NCBI RefSeq assembly: GCF_027531815.1
Contig: NZ_JAPZSK010000010.1
Span: 186,001-250,000 of the forward strand
Source: Gemmatimonas sp.
Lineage (GTDB): Bacteria; Gemmatimonadota; Gemmatimonadetes; Gemmatimonadales; Gemmatimonadaceae
DNA: 64,000 nt
Reading direction: 5' to 3'
The notes below the pieces were generated by a model. The model was not told the origin of the DNA and searched no databases. It was given only the letters and a program-made list of their open reading frames with translations. The translations under genes and the position numbers were made by a program. This document shows, one piece after another, positions 9,941 to 19,069 of the stretch. Each line of letters begins with the position of its first letter. Position 1 is the first letter of the stretch.

Positions 9941-10085
9941 ATGTCGTTACGGCGACTGTCTCTGCCGGAGAAACCAGGTCACCAGCACGTGCGGCAGTGA
10001 CAATGACTGCGTAACGAGCGCGAGGTTCGTCGAGCTGGCACAGGAATCGTGTCCACCTGGTGTGTCCTCACTGCACCGAAACCAC

Positions 10086-10120
10086 GACGGCCCCGGCATC
10101 CTGAGGATGCCGGGGCCGTC
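10086..10120 (-). terminator. rpsA terminator hairpin
   Basis: A perfect 16-bp stem (10086-10101 with 10105-10120) closed by a 3-base loop TGA, 28 bases downstream of the rpsA stop on the minus strand. The downstream tail (GTGGTTTCGG) is only weakly T-rich. Its position and strength support a 3' end for rpsA. Confidence 0.7.
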
Positions 10121-10147
10121 CGCCCTACGCTGCGCAATCGCGGTGAA

Positions 10148-11962
10148 TTACAGCCCGAGTTCGTCTTCCGAGCTGTGCACCTTGCTCGGCTCGGCGGGCT
10201 TGGGCGGCTGCTCTTCCGGCACCGACGTCACGGCCAGCACGATCCGGCGGTGGATGGGATCCACCTCGAGCACGCGCATGACGAGGTTCATCGTTTCCCA
10301 CGCGAAGTCCGCGGGATTGGTGACCGTGCCTTCCGGGTTGAGCTGGCTGACCGGCACGAAGCCTTCGATGTCGTTGCCGAGATCGACGACCACGCCCTTG
10401 TCCATGAGACGCACGACCTTGCCCGGGAGCTCGGTGCCCACCGGGTAGGTCTCACCGATGCGCAGCCACGGATCTTCCTCGGCCTGCTTGAGGCCGAGCG
10501 AGATACGCTTGTTTTCGCTGTCGATGTTGAGGATGACCACATCCACCGCATCACCCTTCTTCACCACTTCCGACGGATGCTGGACACGCTTGGTCCAGGA
10601 CATATCGGAGATGTGAATGAGGCCGTCGATGCCCGGCTCGATTTCCACGAAGGCGCCGAACGACGTCAGGTTGCGCACCTTGCCGTTGATACGGGTACCC
10701 ACCGGGTACTTGAGCGGCAAGATAACCCACGGATCCTGCTCGGTCTGCTTCATACCCAGCGAGATCTTCTCTTCGGTCTCGTCGACCTTGAGCACCACCG
10801 CCTCGATAGCTTCGCCGATCGACACGATCTTGGAGGGATGACGGACGTTGCGCGTCCAGCTCATCTCGGAGATGTGCACGAGGCCTTCGATGCCGGGCTC
10901 GAGCTCGATGAACGCGCCGTAGTTCGTGATCGACACGACCTTGCCGTTGACGCGCGTCCCCACCGGGTACTTGGCGGCCACGTCCTTCCACGGGTAGCTC
11001 TGGAGCTGCTTGAGGCCGAGCGAGATGCGCTCACGCTCCCAATCGATATCCAGCACCTTGATCTCGAGCTCCATGCCGATCTGGACCATCTCGCTCGGAT
11101 GCGAGATGCGGCCCCACGACATGTCGGTGATGTGCAGCAGGCCATCCACGCCACCGAGATCGATGAATGCACCGAAGTCGGTGATGTTCTTGACGACGCC
11201 CTTGCGCACCTGATCCTTCGCGAGCTCCTTCATGAGCTTCTCGCGCTTGCCCGCGCGTTCGGTCTCGAGGATCACGCGACGCGACACCACGATGTTGCGA
11301 CGACGCTTGTTGAGCTTGATGATCTTGAACTCGTACTTCTGTCCCAGCAGCTCGTCGATGTTGGGCACGCGGCGCAGCGCGATCTGCGAGCCCGGGAGGA
11401 ACGCGTCGACGCCCATGAGGTCAACGACCACGCCACCCTTGATCTTCTTGACGAGGGTGCCCTCGACCGGCTGGTCGCTCTCGTAGGCTACGCGGATGCG
11501 CTCCCACACGCGCATGAAGTCGGCCTTCTTCTTGGACAGGACGACCGAGCCTTCCTGATCCTCGAGATGCTCGAGCAGGACTTCAACTTCGTCGCCCGCC
11601 TTGAGGTCGGGCATGTCCTTGAATTCTTCGAGCGGGATCGTGCCTTCGGACTTGAAGCCGATATCCAGCACGACCAGGTTCTCGCGAATCTCGAGAACGT
11701 GCGCCTTGACGATTTCCCCTTCTTCGATCGACGCGAGCGTGCCGTTGTACAGCTCCAGCATGCGCTCGTACTCGTCGGACGTGAACTCGTCCTCTTCGTA
11801 CAGCTCAGGGCGGCGGTTCGCGAGGGGGCGCAGCTGGCTCTTCTGCAGATCGCGCTTTTCGCGCGCCGTCAGCTTGCCGTACACGGGCGCATCGTCGTTG
11901 AGGTCCGCTTCTTCGGCGGCGGCGATTTCAGCGGCGAGCTCGGGGCTCAGTTCAGTGCTCAT
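10148..11962 (-). CDS. rpsA: 30S ribosomal protein S1
   Basis: Ribosomal protein S1, 604 residues, which binds mRNA and helps load structured messages on the 30S subunit. Six S1/OB repeats can be followed; repeats 3 to 5 are the most regular, each with (V/I)-x-G-x-V-x-x-(I/L)-T-x-(F/Y)-GAF and later HISDMSW or HISEMSW. The N-terminus (STELSPELAAEIAAAEE) is acidic. The ATG at 11962 has GGAG 11 bases upstream; a longer frame to 12046 adds 28 unrelated residues. It follows the cmk part of the upstream fused gene, keeping the common cmk-rpsA order. Confidence 0.96.
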   Translation of the reverse strand: MSTELSPELAAEIAAAEEADLNDDAPVYGKLTAREKRDLQKSQLRPLANRRPELYEEDEFTSDEYERMLELYNGTLASIEEGEIVKAHVLEIRENLVVLDIGFKSEGTIPLEEFKDMPDLKAGDEVEVLLEHLEDQEGSVVLSKKKADFMRVWERIRVAYESDQPVEGTLVKKIKGGVVVDLMGVDAFLPGSQIALRRVPNIDELLGQKYEFKIIKLNKRRRNIVVSRRVILETERAGKREKLMKELAKDQVRKGVVKNITDFGAFIDLGGVDGLLHITDMSWGRISHPSEMVQIGMELEIKVLDIDWERERISLGLKQLQSYPWKDVAAKYPVGTRVNGKVVSITNYGAFIELEPGIEGLVHISEMSWTRNVRHPSKIVSIGEAIEAVVLKVDETEEKISLGMKQTEQDPWVILPLKYPVGTRINGKVRNLTSFGAFVEIEPGIDGLIHISDMSWTKRVQHPSEVVKKGDAVDVVILNIDSENKRISLGLKQAEEDPWLRIGETYPVGTELPGKVVRLMDKGVVVDLGNDIEGFVPVSQLNPEGTVTNPADFAWETMNLVMRVLEVDPIHRRIVLAVTSVPEEQPPKPAEPSKVHSSEDELGL

Positions 11963-12039
11963 ACGGTGAGATTTCTCCAGAATCGCGGAACTGCACTCGC
12001 CGCGCCGAGATGAGGGGAAGAGGGAAACACCGGAACCCC

Positions 12040-12068
12040 GAAACATAGGGGGGGCGGGAGGAGGCTAC
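12040..12068 (-). promoter_or_regulatory. Possible rpsA promoter
   Basis: On the minus strand TTGTAG (12068-12063) and TATGTT (12045-12040) are spaced by 17 bases in the cmk-rpsA gap. This would give rpsA its own transcript apart from the dap-aroA/cmk operon. The spacer is a pyrimidine-rich C-run, which makes the prediction less certain. Confidence 0.4.
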
Positions 12069-12140
12069 AAGCCCACTCAACGAGGAACCCGCCACTCGGC
12101 CCAAGCCCCGGGAAGCGATCCGCTCCGGGTGGTGCCAACG

Positions 12141-14141
12141 TCAGCGCCTCAGCCGTTCTCGCGCTGCCCTGGCGAGCGCCACGATTCGCTCCACCTGTTC
12201 CGCCTGCGTGACGGTCGTGGTGTCGATGGTGATCGCATCGCGAGCAGGAGCGCTCTGGGTCGCATCCTGCGCGTCGCGCGCCACGAGCGCCTCGGCCTCT
12301 TCGGCGATCTCGGCATCGGTTGGGCGCCGTCCAAGCCGCTGCACGAGGCGTCGACGGGCGCGTTCCCAGGTGTCCGCCACGAGAAACACCTTGAGCTGGG
12401 CGGCCGGGAACACCGCCGTTCCGATGTCCCGGCCGTCGACCACGACATCCACCGCGGCTCCGGCGGCCCGCACCTGCCCGTTCACCCACTCGCGCACCGC
12501 AGGCATCGCGGCGACCCGCGACACCGTTTTGGTCACCGCGCTGCCCCGGAGCGATTCGTCCTGATCACGTCCGTCCACCAGGGGGAGCACCGACCGTTCG
12601 GTCAAGCGCCAGCTGATCCGGGAGGCTCGCCCCAACAGTGACTCCGCGGTCCAATGCTCGGGCGGCTCGCCCGACTCGACCGCGAGAAAGGCAAGCGCCC
12701 GATAGAAGGCGCCGGAATCGACATGACGGACGTCGAGTGTCTTTGCCACCCACTGCGCCGTGGAACTCTTGCCGGACGCCGCTGGCCCATCGATCGCTAT
12801 TACGAGCGGAGTGTACGGGCTGCCGCTCACTGCGACCGACGATCGCTGCGACGTGGCCGCCGTCAGGTCCCGCCAGAAGCCGGGATACGACACGGCAACG
12901 CACCCGGGGTCGTCAATGGTGAGGTGATTCCCCGGCAGCGCCCCCAGTACGCCGAAGGCCATGGCCAGACGGTGATCACCGTGCGTGACCACGTGGCCAG
13001 TCAGTGGCCGCAAGGAGCCGACCACGCGCAAGCCGTCTGGACGTTCCTCAGCTTGCACCCCGAGCACCCGGAGATTGTCCACGACAGCCCGAATGCGGTC
13101 GCTCTCCTTGACGCGCAGTTCCTGGGCATCACGAATAACGGTGACGCCCTCGGCTCGTGACGCCAGGCAGGCAAGCATGGGCAGCTCATCGATGCAGCGC
13201 GGGATCTCGGCGCCGCCAATTTCGGTACCCACCAGACGTGCGGGCTGGACGATGAGGGTACCGAGCCGCTCCCCACCCACGTCCCGCTCATCTTCGACAC
13301 GCACGTGGGCCCCCATGCGTCGCAGGACATCAAACGCGCCGGTGCGCGTCGGATTGCAGCAGACGTCTTCGATCCGAAGCTCGCCGTCGTCGGCCAGCGC
13401 AGCCAGACAGGCAAAGAACGCGGCCGAGGAGGGGTCGGCCGGTACGGAGACGTCGACTGGGAGGACCCGCTGCCCCGCCGCCAGCGTGACCCCGGTGTCG
13501 GTACACTCGAGCGCCACGCCGCGCGCGCGCAGCATGCGCTCGCTGTGGTCGCGTGATCGCACCGGCTCCACGACCGTGACTTCCACGCCAGCCGCGAGCC
13601 CCGCCAGAAGCAGGGCGCCCTTGACCTGCGCACTGGCGTGGCTGTTGACGTATCGAATGGGCGTGAGTGGCGCGCCCTGCACACGCAGGGGAAGGCCGTC
13701 ATGCCCCGGAGGGCCCTCGAACCGAATGTGAGCGCCCATCTGCGTGAGCGGCCCTGCGACACGTCGCATTGGCCGACGGCTGAGACTGGCGTCGCCCTCG
13801 AATCGGGCCTCTCGTCCAGCCAGCCCGGCCATGAGCCCGGCAAGGAGTCGCGTGGTGGTTCCGCTGTTGGCGCAATCGAGGGCGCCTTCGGGAGAGTGCA
13901 ACGCGGCCAACCCGCGCCCCCGCACGACGAAGTCCTCGCTGAGGGCGGGCAGATCCACTCCCATGGCGCGCAGCGCCGCGGCCGTCGCGTGCACGTCGCC
14001 CGACGGCAGGATGCCGCGGATGCGGGAGGGGCCATCGGCCATGGCCGCGAATATGAGTGCGCGGTGGCTGATGGACTTGTCCCCCGGCGCGCGCACGGTG
14101 CCCTGCACCGTCAATCGGGGCAGGCTACTCAACGCAGCCAC
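12141..14141 (-). CDS. aroA-cmk: Fused EPSP synthase - cytidylate kinase
   Basis: A 666-residue two-domain protein. Residues 1 to about 428 are 5-enolpyruvylshikimate-3-phosphate synthase (APGDKSISHRALI near residue 18, CANSGTTTRLLAG at 90-102, RPMRRVAGPL, a catalytic Asp in IDELPMLA at about 318, ELRVKESDRI). After a linker of about 17 residues comes cytidylate kinase (P-loop GPAASGKS at 452-459, then RHVDSGAFYRA and VVDGRDIGTAVFP). It thus joins the shikimate step that makes EPSP with phosphorylation of CMP/dCMP. No stop or frameshift separates the halves. The GTG start at 14141 lies 13 bases inside the end of dapD. rpsA follows, as expected for cmk. Confidence 0.94.
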   Translation of the reverse strand: MAALSSLPRLTVQGTVRAPGDKSISHRALIFAAMADGPSRIRGILPSGDVHATAAALRAMGVDLPALSEDFVVRGRGLAALHSPEGALDCANSGTTTRLLAGLMAGLAGREARFEGDASLSRRPMRRVAGPLTQMGAHIRFEGPPGHDGLPLRVQGAPLTPIRYVNSHASAQVKGALLLAGLAAGVEVTVVEPVRSRDHSERMLRARGVALECTDTGVTLAAGQRVLPVDVSVPADPSSAAFFACLAALADDGELRIEDVCCNPTRTGAFDVLRRMGAHVRVEDERDVGGERLGTLIVQPARLVGTEIGGAEIPRCIDELPMLACLASRAEGVTVIRDAQELRVKESDRIRAVVDNLRVLGVQAEERPDGLRVVGSLRPLTGHVVTHGDHRLAMAFGVLGALPGNHLTIDDPGCVAVSYPGFWRDLTAATSQRSSVAVSGSPYTPLVIAIDGPAASGKSSTAQWVAKTLDVRHVDSGAFYRALAFLAVESGEPPEHWTAESLLGRASRISWRLTERSVLPLVDGRDQDESLRGSAVTKTVSRVAAMPAVREWVNGQVRAAGAAVDVVVDGRDIGTAVFPAAQLKVFLVADTWERARRRLVQRLGRRPTDAEIAEEAEALVARDAQDATQSAPARDAITIDTTTVTQAEQVERIVALARAARERLRR

Positions 14142-14980
14142 GCCTCCAGCGCCGTAGCGGCATCGGTCTTGTCATCACGGTACTTCACGATGACCGGTGT
14201 CTGCAACGACAGCCCCTGCGCCTCGCCGAATGGCGACGACACCCGGCGCGCCCCCGGCACCACCACCGCCCCTTCCGGAATGATCAGCGGGTGGTCGCCC
14301 GTGGCCCGATGAACCGTTTCCTTCACCAGATCGTAGACCGGCGTCCCGCGCGTCAGAATGACGCCGGCCCCCAGCACGGCTCTGCTGCGAACCACCGTGC
14401 CCTCGTACACGCCGCAGTTCCCGCCCACGATCACGTCATCCTCGATCACCACCGGGGAGGCGTTGATGGGTTCGAGCACACCCCCGATCTGCGCCGCGGC
14501 GCTCAGGTGTACCCGCTCGCCGATCTGCGCACAACTGCCCACCAGCGCGTGGGAATCGACCATGGTCCCGCGTCCCACATGGGCCCCGACATTGATATAC
14601 ATGGGGGGCATGCACACGACGTTCGGCGCCAGGTAGGCGCCGCGCCGCACGGTGGAGCCGCCCGGCACGATGCGCACCCCGTGCTCGAGCCGAAATTCAC
14701 GCGGCGGATACGTGTGCTTGTCCGTGAAGCTGAACGGCGAAGCCGCCGACATCTCCGTCACGCGTCCAATGCGAAAGCCGAGCAGAATGGCCCGCTTGAC
14801 CCAGGCTACCGCATGCCAGTTGCCATCATCGTCACGACGTGCGGCCCGGATATCGCCGCGCTCGAGATGGGCCATGGCCGTGTCGAACAGCTGCTGCGCG
14901 TCGTGCACCAACGGCGCGCCGCTGTCGAGCAGGAGAGGATCGTTGAAACGCGCTTCGAGATCGGCAACGGAGAGTGCCAT
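14129..14980 (-). CDS. dapD: 2,3,4,5-tetrahydropyridine-2,6-dicarboxylate N-succinyltransferase
   Basis: A 283-residue left-handed beta-helix acyltransferase. It shows the hexapeptide-repeat middle (GAYLAPNVVCMPPMYINVGAHVG, GTMVDSHALVGSCAQIGERVHLSAAAQIGGVLEP) and the DapD signature VIEDDVIVGGNCGVYEGTVV. It succinylates tetrahydrodipicolinate with succinyl-CoA, so this organism uses the succinylase branch to meso-diaminopimelate and lysine. It lies 39 bases after dapA and overlaps the start of aroA-cmk, all on one strand. The N-terminal domain is the DapD type rather than the acetyltransferase DapH type. Confidence 0.95.
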   Translation of the reverse strand: MALSVADLEARFNDPLLLDSGAPLVHDAQQLFDTAMAHLERGDIRAARRDDDGNWHAVAWVKRAILLGFRIGRVTEMSAASPFSFTDKHTYPPREFRLEHGVRIVPGGSTVRRGAYLAPNVVCMPPMYINVGAHVGRGTMVDSHALVGSCAQIGERVHLSAAAQIGGVLEPINASPVVIEDDVIVGGNCGVYEGTVVRSRAVLGAGVILTRGTPVYDLVKETVHRATGDHPLIIPEGAVVVPGARRVSSPFGEAQGLSLQTPVIVKYRDDKTDAATALEAWLR

Positions 14981-15019
14981 GAGCAGAGCGACCCGGGTGT
15001 AGTAGGCGGAGAGGAGTAC

Positions 15020-15922
15020 TCAGGAGAGGAGTGACGCCTGCGCCAGCACGTCACGCACCGACGCGCGGAGCGCATCGGCGAGCGGCACAAGGGGAGCACG
15101 CACGACATCTTGCACGCGTCCCATCATGGCCAGCATCGCTTTGGCCGGAATGGGATTCGATTCGACGAAGCAGGCATCCACCAGCGGGGCAAGCGCGGCA
15201 TCGAGTTGGCGTGCCAGTGGCAACTCCTGACGGCTCATGGCTTCGCAGAGCGCTACCATGCGCGCCGGCGCCACGTTCGAGACCACCGAGATGACGCCCT
15301 CTCCGCCGTGCGCCATGAGCGCGAGCGTGAAGCTGTCGTCGCCGGAGAGCACGGCAAAGCCCGACGGGCGCTCCCGAACGATGGTCGCCATCTGCGACAG
15401 GCTTCCGCTGGCCTCCTTGACCGCCACGAAGCGCGGATCCTGCGCGAGCGTCAGCGTTGTGGCCGCTTCCATGTTGACCGCCGTACGCCCCGGCACATTG
15501 TACAGCACGATCGGCAGGTCGCAGGCATCGGCGATGGCCCGGAAGTGCGCAATGAGCGCCCGCTGAGGTGGCTTGTTGTACATCGGCGTCACATGCAGCA
15601 GGTGCGTGGCCCCAATGGCCTGCATCTCCCGCGATGTGGCAATGGCGCGCTGCGTATCGTTCGACCCCGCGCCTGCGACGACCGGGATGCGGCCGTTCAC
15701 CTGTTCGACGGTGATTTCCACCACCCGGCGATGTTCCAGAGGGGTGAGGGTGGCCGCCTCACCGGTGGATCCACACGGTACCACCATATGCACGCCGGCG
15801 CCCACCTGCCATTCCACCAGCGCCCGGAGCGCGGCCTCGTCGACGGCGCCGGACACCGTGAACGGCGTCACAATGGCGGTACCGCAGCCGTGCAGCAGGG
15901 TGGTGGACCGGGAGGCGTTCAT
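15020..15922 (-). CDS. dapA: 4-hydroxy-tetrahydrodipicolinate synthase
   Basis: A 300-residue (beta/alpha)8 aldolase that condenses pyruvate with aspartate semialdehyde. The Schiff-base Lys169 sits in FVAVKEASGS, the proton-relay Tyr141 in YNVPGRTAVN, and the GSTGEAATL motif lies at 51-59. Length and motifs are normal for DapA. Its ATG overlaps the dapB stop by four bases (ATGA). Whether the enzyme is feedback-inhibited by lysine cannot be decided from the sequence alone. Confidence 0.96.
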   Translation of the reverse strand: MNASRSTTLLHGCGTAIVTPFTVSGAVDEAALRALVEWQVGAGVHMVVPCGSTGEAATLTPLEHRRVVEITVEQVNGRIPVVAGAGSNDTQRAIATSREMQAIGATHLLHVTPMYNKPPQRALIAHFRAIADACDLPIVLYNVPGRTAVNMEAATTLTLAQDPRFVAVKEASGSLSQMATIVRERPSGFAVLSGDDSFTLALMAHGGEGVISVVSNVAPARMVALCEAMSRQELPLARQLDAALAPLVDACFVESNPIPAKAMLAMMGRVQDVVRAPLVPLADALRASVRDVLAQASLLS

Positions 15923-16644
15923 GTGAGGGATGGCGTTGGGGCAAGCACGTCGCGCATGGTGTAGACGGCAGGTAGCCTCGGTGAGGCGAGCCAGCGCGCC
16001 GCCGCCAGCGCGCCATCGGCAAACACTCGCCGGTCCCGGGCTTCATGTCGCAGGGAGATCTGCTCGAAGGCCGCATCGAGCAGCACCTCGTGGGTACCGG
16101 GAACACTCCCCACGCGAATACTGGATACGGGCACGGCGCGCCCGAGACCGTCCTCCACCCGCTCCCCAATGGCCATGGCGGTGCCTGAGGGCGCGTCCGT
16201 CTTGGCGGCGTGATGCGTCTCCACGATGTGCAGATCGAAGCCGGCGACCTCGCGGGCCCGCCGCGCCGCGTCCGCCACGATGGAGAGAAACAGCTGCACC
16301 CCTACCGAGAAGTTGGGCGACCAGAGCGCCCGACCGCCATGCTGCTGCACGGCGGCCTCCAAGACGGGCAGTTCGTGATTCCACCCCGTCGTGCCCACCA
16401 CCACCGGACAGCCCAGGGCAAGCAGCGCCGTGGTATTGGCGATCGCCGACGCGGGGGTCGTGAATTCGATCGCCACCTCCGCCTCGTGGAGATCCGCAGC
16501 CGAAAGACCACGCGACATCTCGGCAGAGTCGAGCCGCGCGACGATCTCGCAGCTCCGCTCGGCGGCGAGCGCATCGAGCGCGCGTCCCATGCGTCCCATC
16601 CCCACCAGTGCCACCCGCACCGGTCGCGCCGCAATCAGGGTCAC
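15919..16644 (-). CDS. dapB: 4-hydroxy-tetrahydrodipicolinate reductase
   Basis: A 241-residue NAD(P)H-dependent reductase of the diaminopimelate pathway, somewhat shorter than E. coli DapB (273). The nucleotide-binding loop is VGMGRMGRA near the start. The conserved catalytic block ETHHAAKTDAPSGTA carries the His-His and Lys expected in the active site. FSVGVQLF before it is also typical. It overlaps lysC upstream and dapA downstream by four bases each, so the three should be co-translated. Confidence 0.95.
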   Translation of the reverse strand: MTLIAARPVRVALVGMGRMGRALDALAAERSCEIVARLDSAEMSRGLSAADLHEAEVAIEFTTPASAIANTTALLALGCPVVVGTTGWNHELPVLEAAVQQHGGRALWSPNFSVGVQLFLSIVADAARRAREVAGFDLHIVETHHAAKTDAPSGTAMAIGERVEDGLGRAVPVSSIRVGSVPGTHEVLLDAAFEQISLRHEARDRRVFADGALAAARWLASPRLPAVYTMRDVLAPTPSLT

Positions 16645-17996
16645 GTGGGCTGCTCGAAGAAGGTCGCGTGCAGTCGCTGCATGGCCGCCACGACCTGATC
16701 ATCGTCGATGACCAGCGTGAAGTTGATGCCCGTGGCGCTCAGCGACGCCATGTGCACGGGAATGGGGCCAAGGGCCGCGAGCGCCTGCGCAATGGCCTGA
16801 CTCCCGTCGGCAATTCCCGCACCGACGATCGCCAGCAGTCCGGCCCGCGGCGACACCGACACATCACCGAATGCCGCGAGATCCTGCAGAATGGCGCCAA
16901 GATTCGTTGCATCGTCGAGCGTCACCGACACGGAAACTTCGGAGGTGGTCACCACATCCACCGAGGTGCGGTGGGTCTCGAACACCTCGAAAACCCGCCG
17001 CAGAAACCCGGGGGCGAGCAACATGCGCGATGAGCGCAGCTTGACCATGGTGGTCGCGCGCTTGCCGGCAATGGCCCGGACTGGAAGTCGCGGCGCATCG
17101 AAGGCGATCATGGTCCCCTTCGCGGCGGGGTTGCGCGAGTTGAACACGTACACCGGGATACCGCATTGCACCGCCGGCGCGATGGTGGCCGGATGCAACA
17201 CCTTCGCCCCGAAGGCGGCCAATTCCGCGGCCTCGTCGAAGCTGATGCGCTCGATGAGGCGCGCCTCTGGAATGATGCGGGGATCCGCCGTGAGCATGCC
17301 ATCCACGTCGGTCCAGATCTCGATGGCCGTGGCATCAATGGCCGCCCCCACGAGCGAAGCCGAGTAGTCGGAACCGCCGCGGCCAAGGGTGGTGGTGACA
17401 CGGGCAGCCGTGGCGCCCACGAAGCCGCCCATGACCGGGATCCGTTCCTGGAGCACAAGGGGCACGAGGCGTTCCTGCGCAAGCCGCGCAATCTCCTCGA
17501 CGTCCGGCTCGGCCTTCGTGAAGAAATCGTTGGTGCGCATCACGTCACGCGCGTCCACGCAGACCGCATCGAAACCGCGGGCGCGGAAGGCGGCCGCGAC
17601 AATCTGCGAGGAGAGCAACTCGCCGATAGCCGCGACGGCATCGAGCGATCGCGGCGTGAGATACCCAAGCGTCTTGAACGCCTCGGCGAGATGGGCGAGT
17701 TCGTCGAAGGTGGCGCCCACCTCGACCGCCACGTCATCGGCGTCAGGCGAACCATCGAGCAGGGTGCGTGCCTCGCGGAGGTGGCGATCGCGCAGCTGTT
17801 CGATGAGCTGGAGTGCGGACAGCAATTCACCGCCAGCCGCCTTGTTGGCGATGTCGAGCAGCATGTTGGTGGCGCCACCAAGGGCCGAGACCACCACGAC
17901 CGGCTGCTGCCCCCGTTTGGCGGCAATGATGTCAACCACGCGCGTGATGGCCGCCGCGTCGGCCACGCTGGTGCCACCGAACTTGCAGACGATCAC
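16641..17996 (-). CDS. lysC: Aspartate kinase
   Basis: A 451-residue aspartokinase that phosphorylates aspartate as the first step to lysine, threonine, methionine and diaminopimelate. KFGGTSVAD stands at 5-13, the catalytic TTLGRGGSDYSASLVGAA in the middle, and two ACT-like regulatory repeats at the C-terminus (around TSVDVVTTSEVSVSVTLD and PVHMASLSATGINFTLVIDDD). The length matches the monofunctional class with internal regulatory domains (like E. coli LysC) rather than the kinase-dehydrogenase fusions. Overlaps with asd and dapB place it in the dap operon. Confidence 0.95.
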   Translation of the reverse strand: MIVCKFGGTSVADAAAITRVVDIIAAKRGQQPVVVVSALGGATNMLLDIANKAAGGELLSALQLIEQLRDRHLREARTLLDGSPDADDVAVEVGATFDELAHLAEAFKTLGYLTPRSLDAVAAIGELLSSQIVAAAFRARGFDAVCVDARDVMRTNDFFTKAEPDVEEIARLAQERLVPLVLQERIPVMGGFVGATAARVTTTLGRGGSDYSASLVGAAIDATAIEIWTDVDGMLTADPRIIPEARLIERISFDEAAELAAFGAKVLHPATIAPAVQCGIPVYVFNSRNPAAKGTMIAFDAPRLPVRAIAGKRATTMVKLRSSRMLLAPGFLRRVFEVFETHRTSVDVVTTSEVSVSVTLDDATNLGAILQDLAAFGDVSVSPRAGLLAIVGAGIADGSQAIAQALAALGPIPVHMASLSATGINFTLVIDDDQVVAAMQRLHATFFEQPT

Positions 17997-19069
17997 GGGC
18001 GGGCGAGCTCCGCGAGGCGACCGCTCTTCACCAGCAATTCGGCGTTGAGGATCGACCCCCCGGCGGCGCCGCGTACGACATTGTGGGACATGGCCACGAG
18101 CTTGAGATCGAACAGGGTGTCCGCCCGCACCCGACCGATGGTGGTGGACATGCCGCGCCCCGCGTCGACATCGCGACGCGGCTGCGGGCGATCGGCTTCG
18201 TCGCGCACGATAAGGGCGTGCTCGGGGGCGGATGGCAGTCCGTGCACCGCCTCATGTCCACGCCACGAGCGTAACGCGGCCAGCGCCTGTTCGGGGGTCG
18301 GCCTGGTGGCGAAGGCCACCGACATGCACACGGTGTGCCCATGCTCCACGGGCACCCGGTTGGCGTGCGCGCTGGTCACGATGTCGGCCAAGACAATGCG
18401 TTCACCGTCGTAGCGCCCCAACAACTTGTTGAGTTCCGATTCGATCTTCGGTTCCTCATCGTTGATGAACGGCACCACATTGCCGAGGATGTCGAGCGAG
18501 GGCACGCCCGGATAGCCGGCACCGGAGACCGCCTGCATCGTGGTGGCGAAGACCTTGGTCACGGTAAACGCCTCATGCAGGGGCGCGAGCGCAGCCGCCA
18601 TGACCGTCGTGGCGCAGTTGGCGTTCGTCACGATTGCGCCGCGCCATCCCCGCTGCGCACGCTGACGATCGAGCAGGGCCAGGTGATCACCATTCACTTC
18701 GGGAATGACGAGCGGCACGTCGTCGGCCATGCGGTAGTTCTTGGCGTTCGACAACACTAGGCGACCGGCACGCGCGAAGGCGGCTTCCACCTCGCCGGCC
18801 ACGCCGGAGTCCAGCGCCGAGAAGACGATGGGTGCGGCGATCTCGTCCGGCGTACAGTTCTTCACGGTGAGCGCACCAACGCTGGCCGGCATGCGGCCCT
18901 CGAGCCAGCGCGCGGCGTCACCGTAGCGCTTCCCCGCACTGCGCTCGGAGGCGGCAACGTCGACGAGATCGAACCAGGGATGCGCGTCGAGCAGACGAAT
19001 GAACGCCTGACCGACGGCGCCCGTCGCGCCAAGTACCGCGACAGGCCAGCGAGGAGAAGTGGGAATCAT
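17993..19069 (-). CDS. asd: Aspartate-semialdehyde dehydrogenase
   Basis: A 358-residue NADP-dependent dehydrogenase that makes aspartate semialdehyde. The dinucleotide loop GATGAVGQ is at 14-21 and the catalytic cysteine (Cys152) lies in TNANCATTV. The sequence around it (SNAKNYRM, VTKVFATTMQAVSGAGYPG, NVVPFINDEEPKIESEL) resembles the archaeal/fungal-type Asd more than the short E. coli type, a known split within the family. Four-base overlaps connect it to dapE upstream and lysC downstream. Confidence 0.94.
   Translation of the reverse strand: MIPTSPRWPVAVLGATGAVGQAFIRLLDAHPWFDLVDVAASERSAGKRYGDAARWLEGRMPASVGALTVKNCTPDEIAAPIVFSALDSGVAGEVEAAFARAGRLVLSNAKNYRMADDVPLVIPEVNGDHLALLDRQRAQRGWRGAIVTNANCATTVMAAALAPLHEAFTVTKVFATTMQAVSGAGYPGVPSLDILGNVVPFINDEEPKIESELNKLLGRYDGERIVLADIVTSAHANRVPVEHGHTVCMSVAFATRPTPEQALAALRSWRGHEAVHGLPSAPEHALIVRDEADRPQPRRDVDAGRGMSTTIGRVRADTLFDLKLVAMSHNVVRGAAGGSILNAELLVKSGRLAELARP

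Larger units (their letters stand above)
9841..10147. other. 307-base intergenic region with two inverted repeats
   Basis: No supported gene. It contains the inverted repeat 9899-9940 and the rpsA terminator hairpin 10086-10120. One plus-strand frame runs through it with a Cys-rich stretch, but it has weak third-position GC and continues antisense to rpsA, so it is not called. Confidence 0.6.

Noticed and set aside
9941-10000. A 19-codon frame starting with ATG after a GGAGGA
   Set aside because: Spacing of 12 bases is long, the peptide has no feature, and the motif lies inside an inverted-repeat loop.
9843-10100. Plus-strand frame with a Cys-rich stretch (CRYGDCLC, CGSDNDC)
   Set aside because: Low third-position GC compared with real genes here, no clear start with ribosome-binding site, and the frame continues antisense into rpsA. 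Treated as chance, though a relic of a Cys-rich protein cannot be excluded.
10049-12013. 654-residue plus-strand frame opposite rpsA
   Set aside because: Shadow of rpsA codon bias (His/Asp/Leu-rich repeats mirror the S1 repeats).
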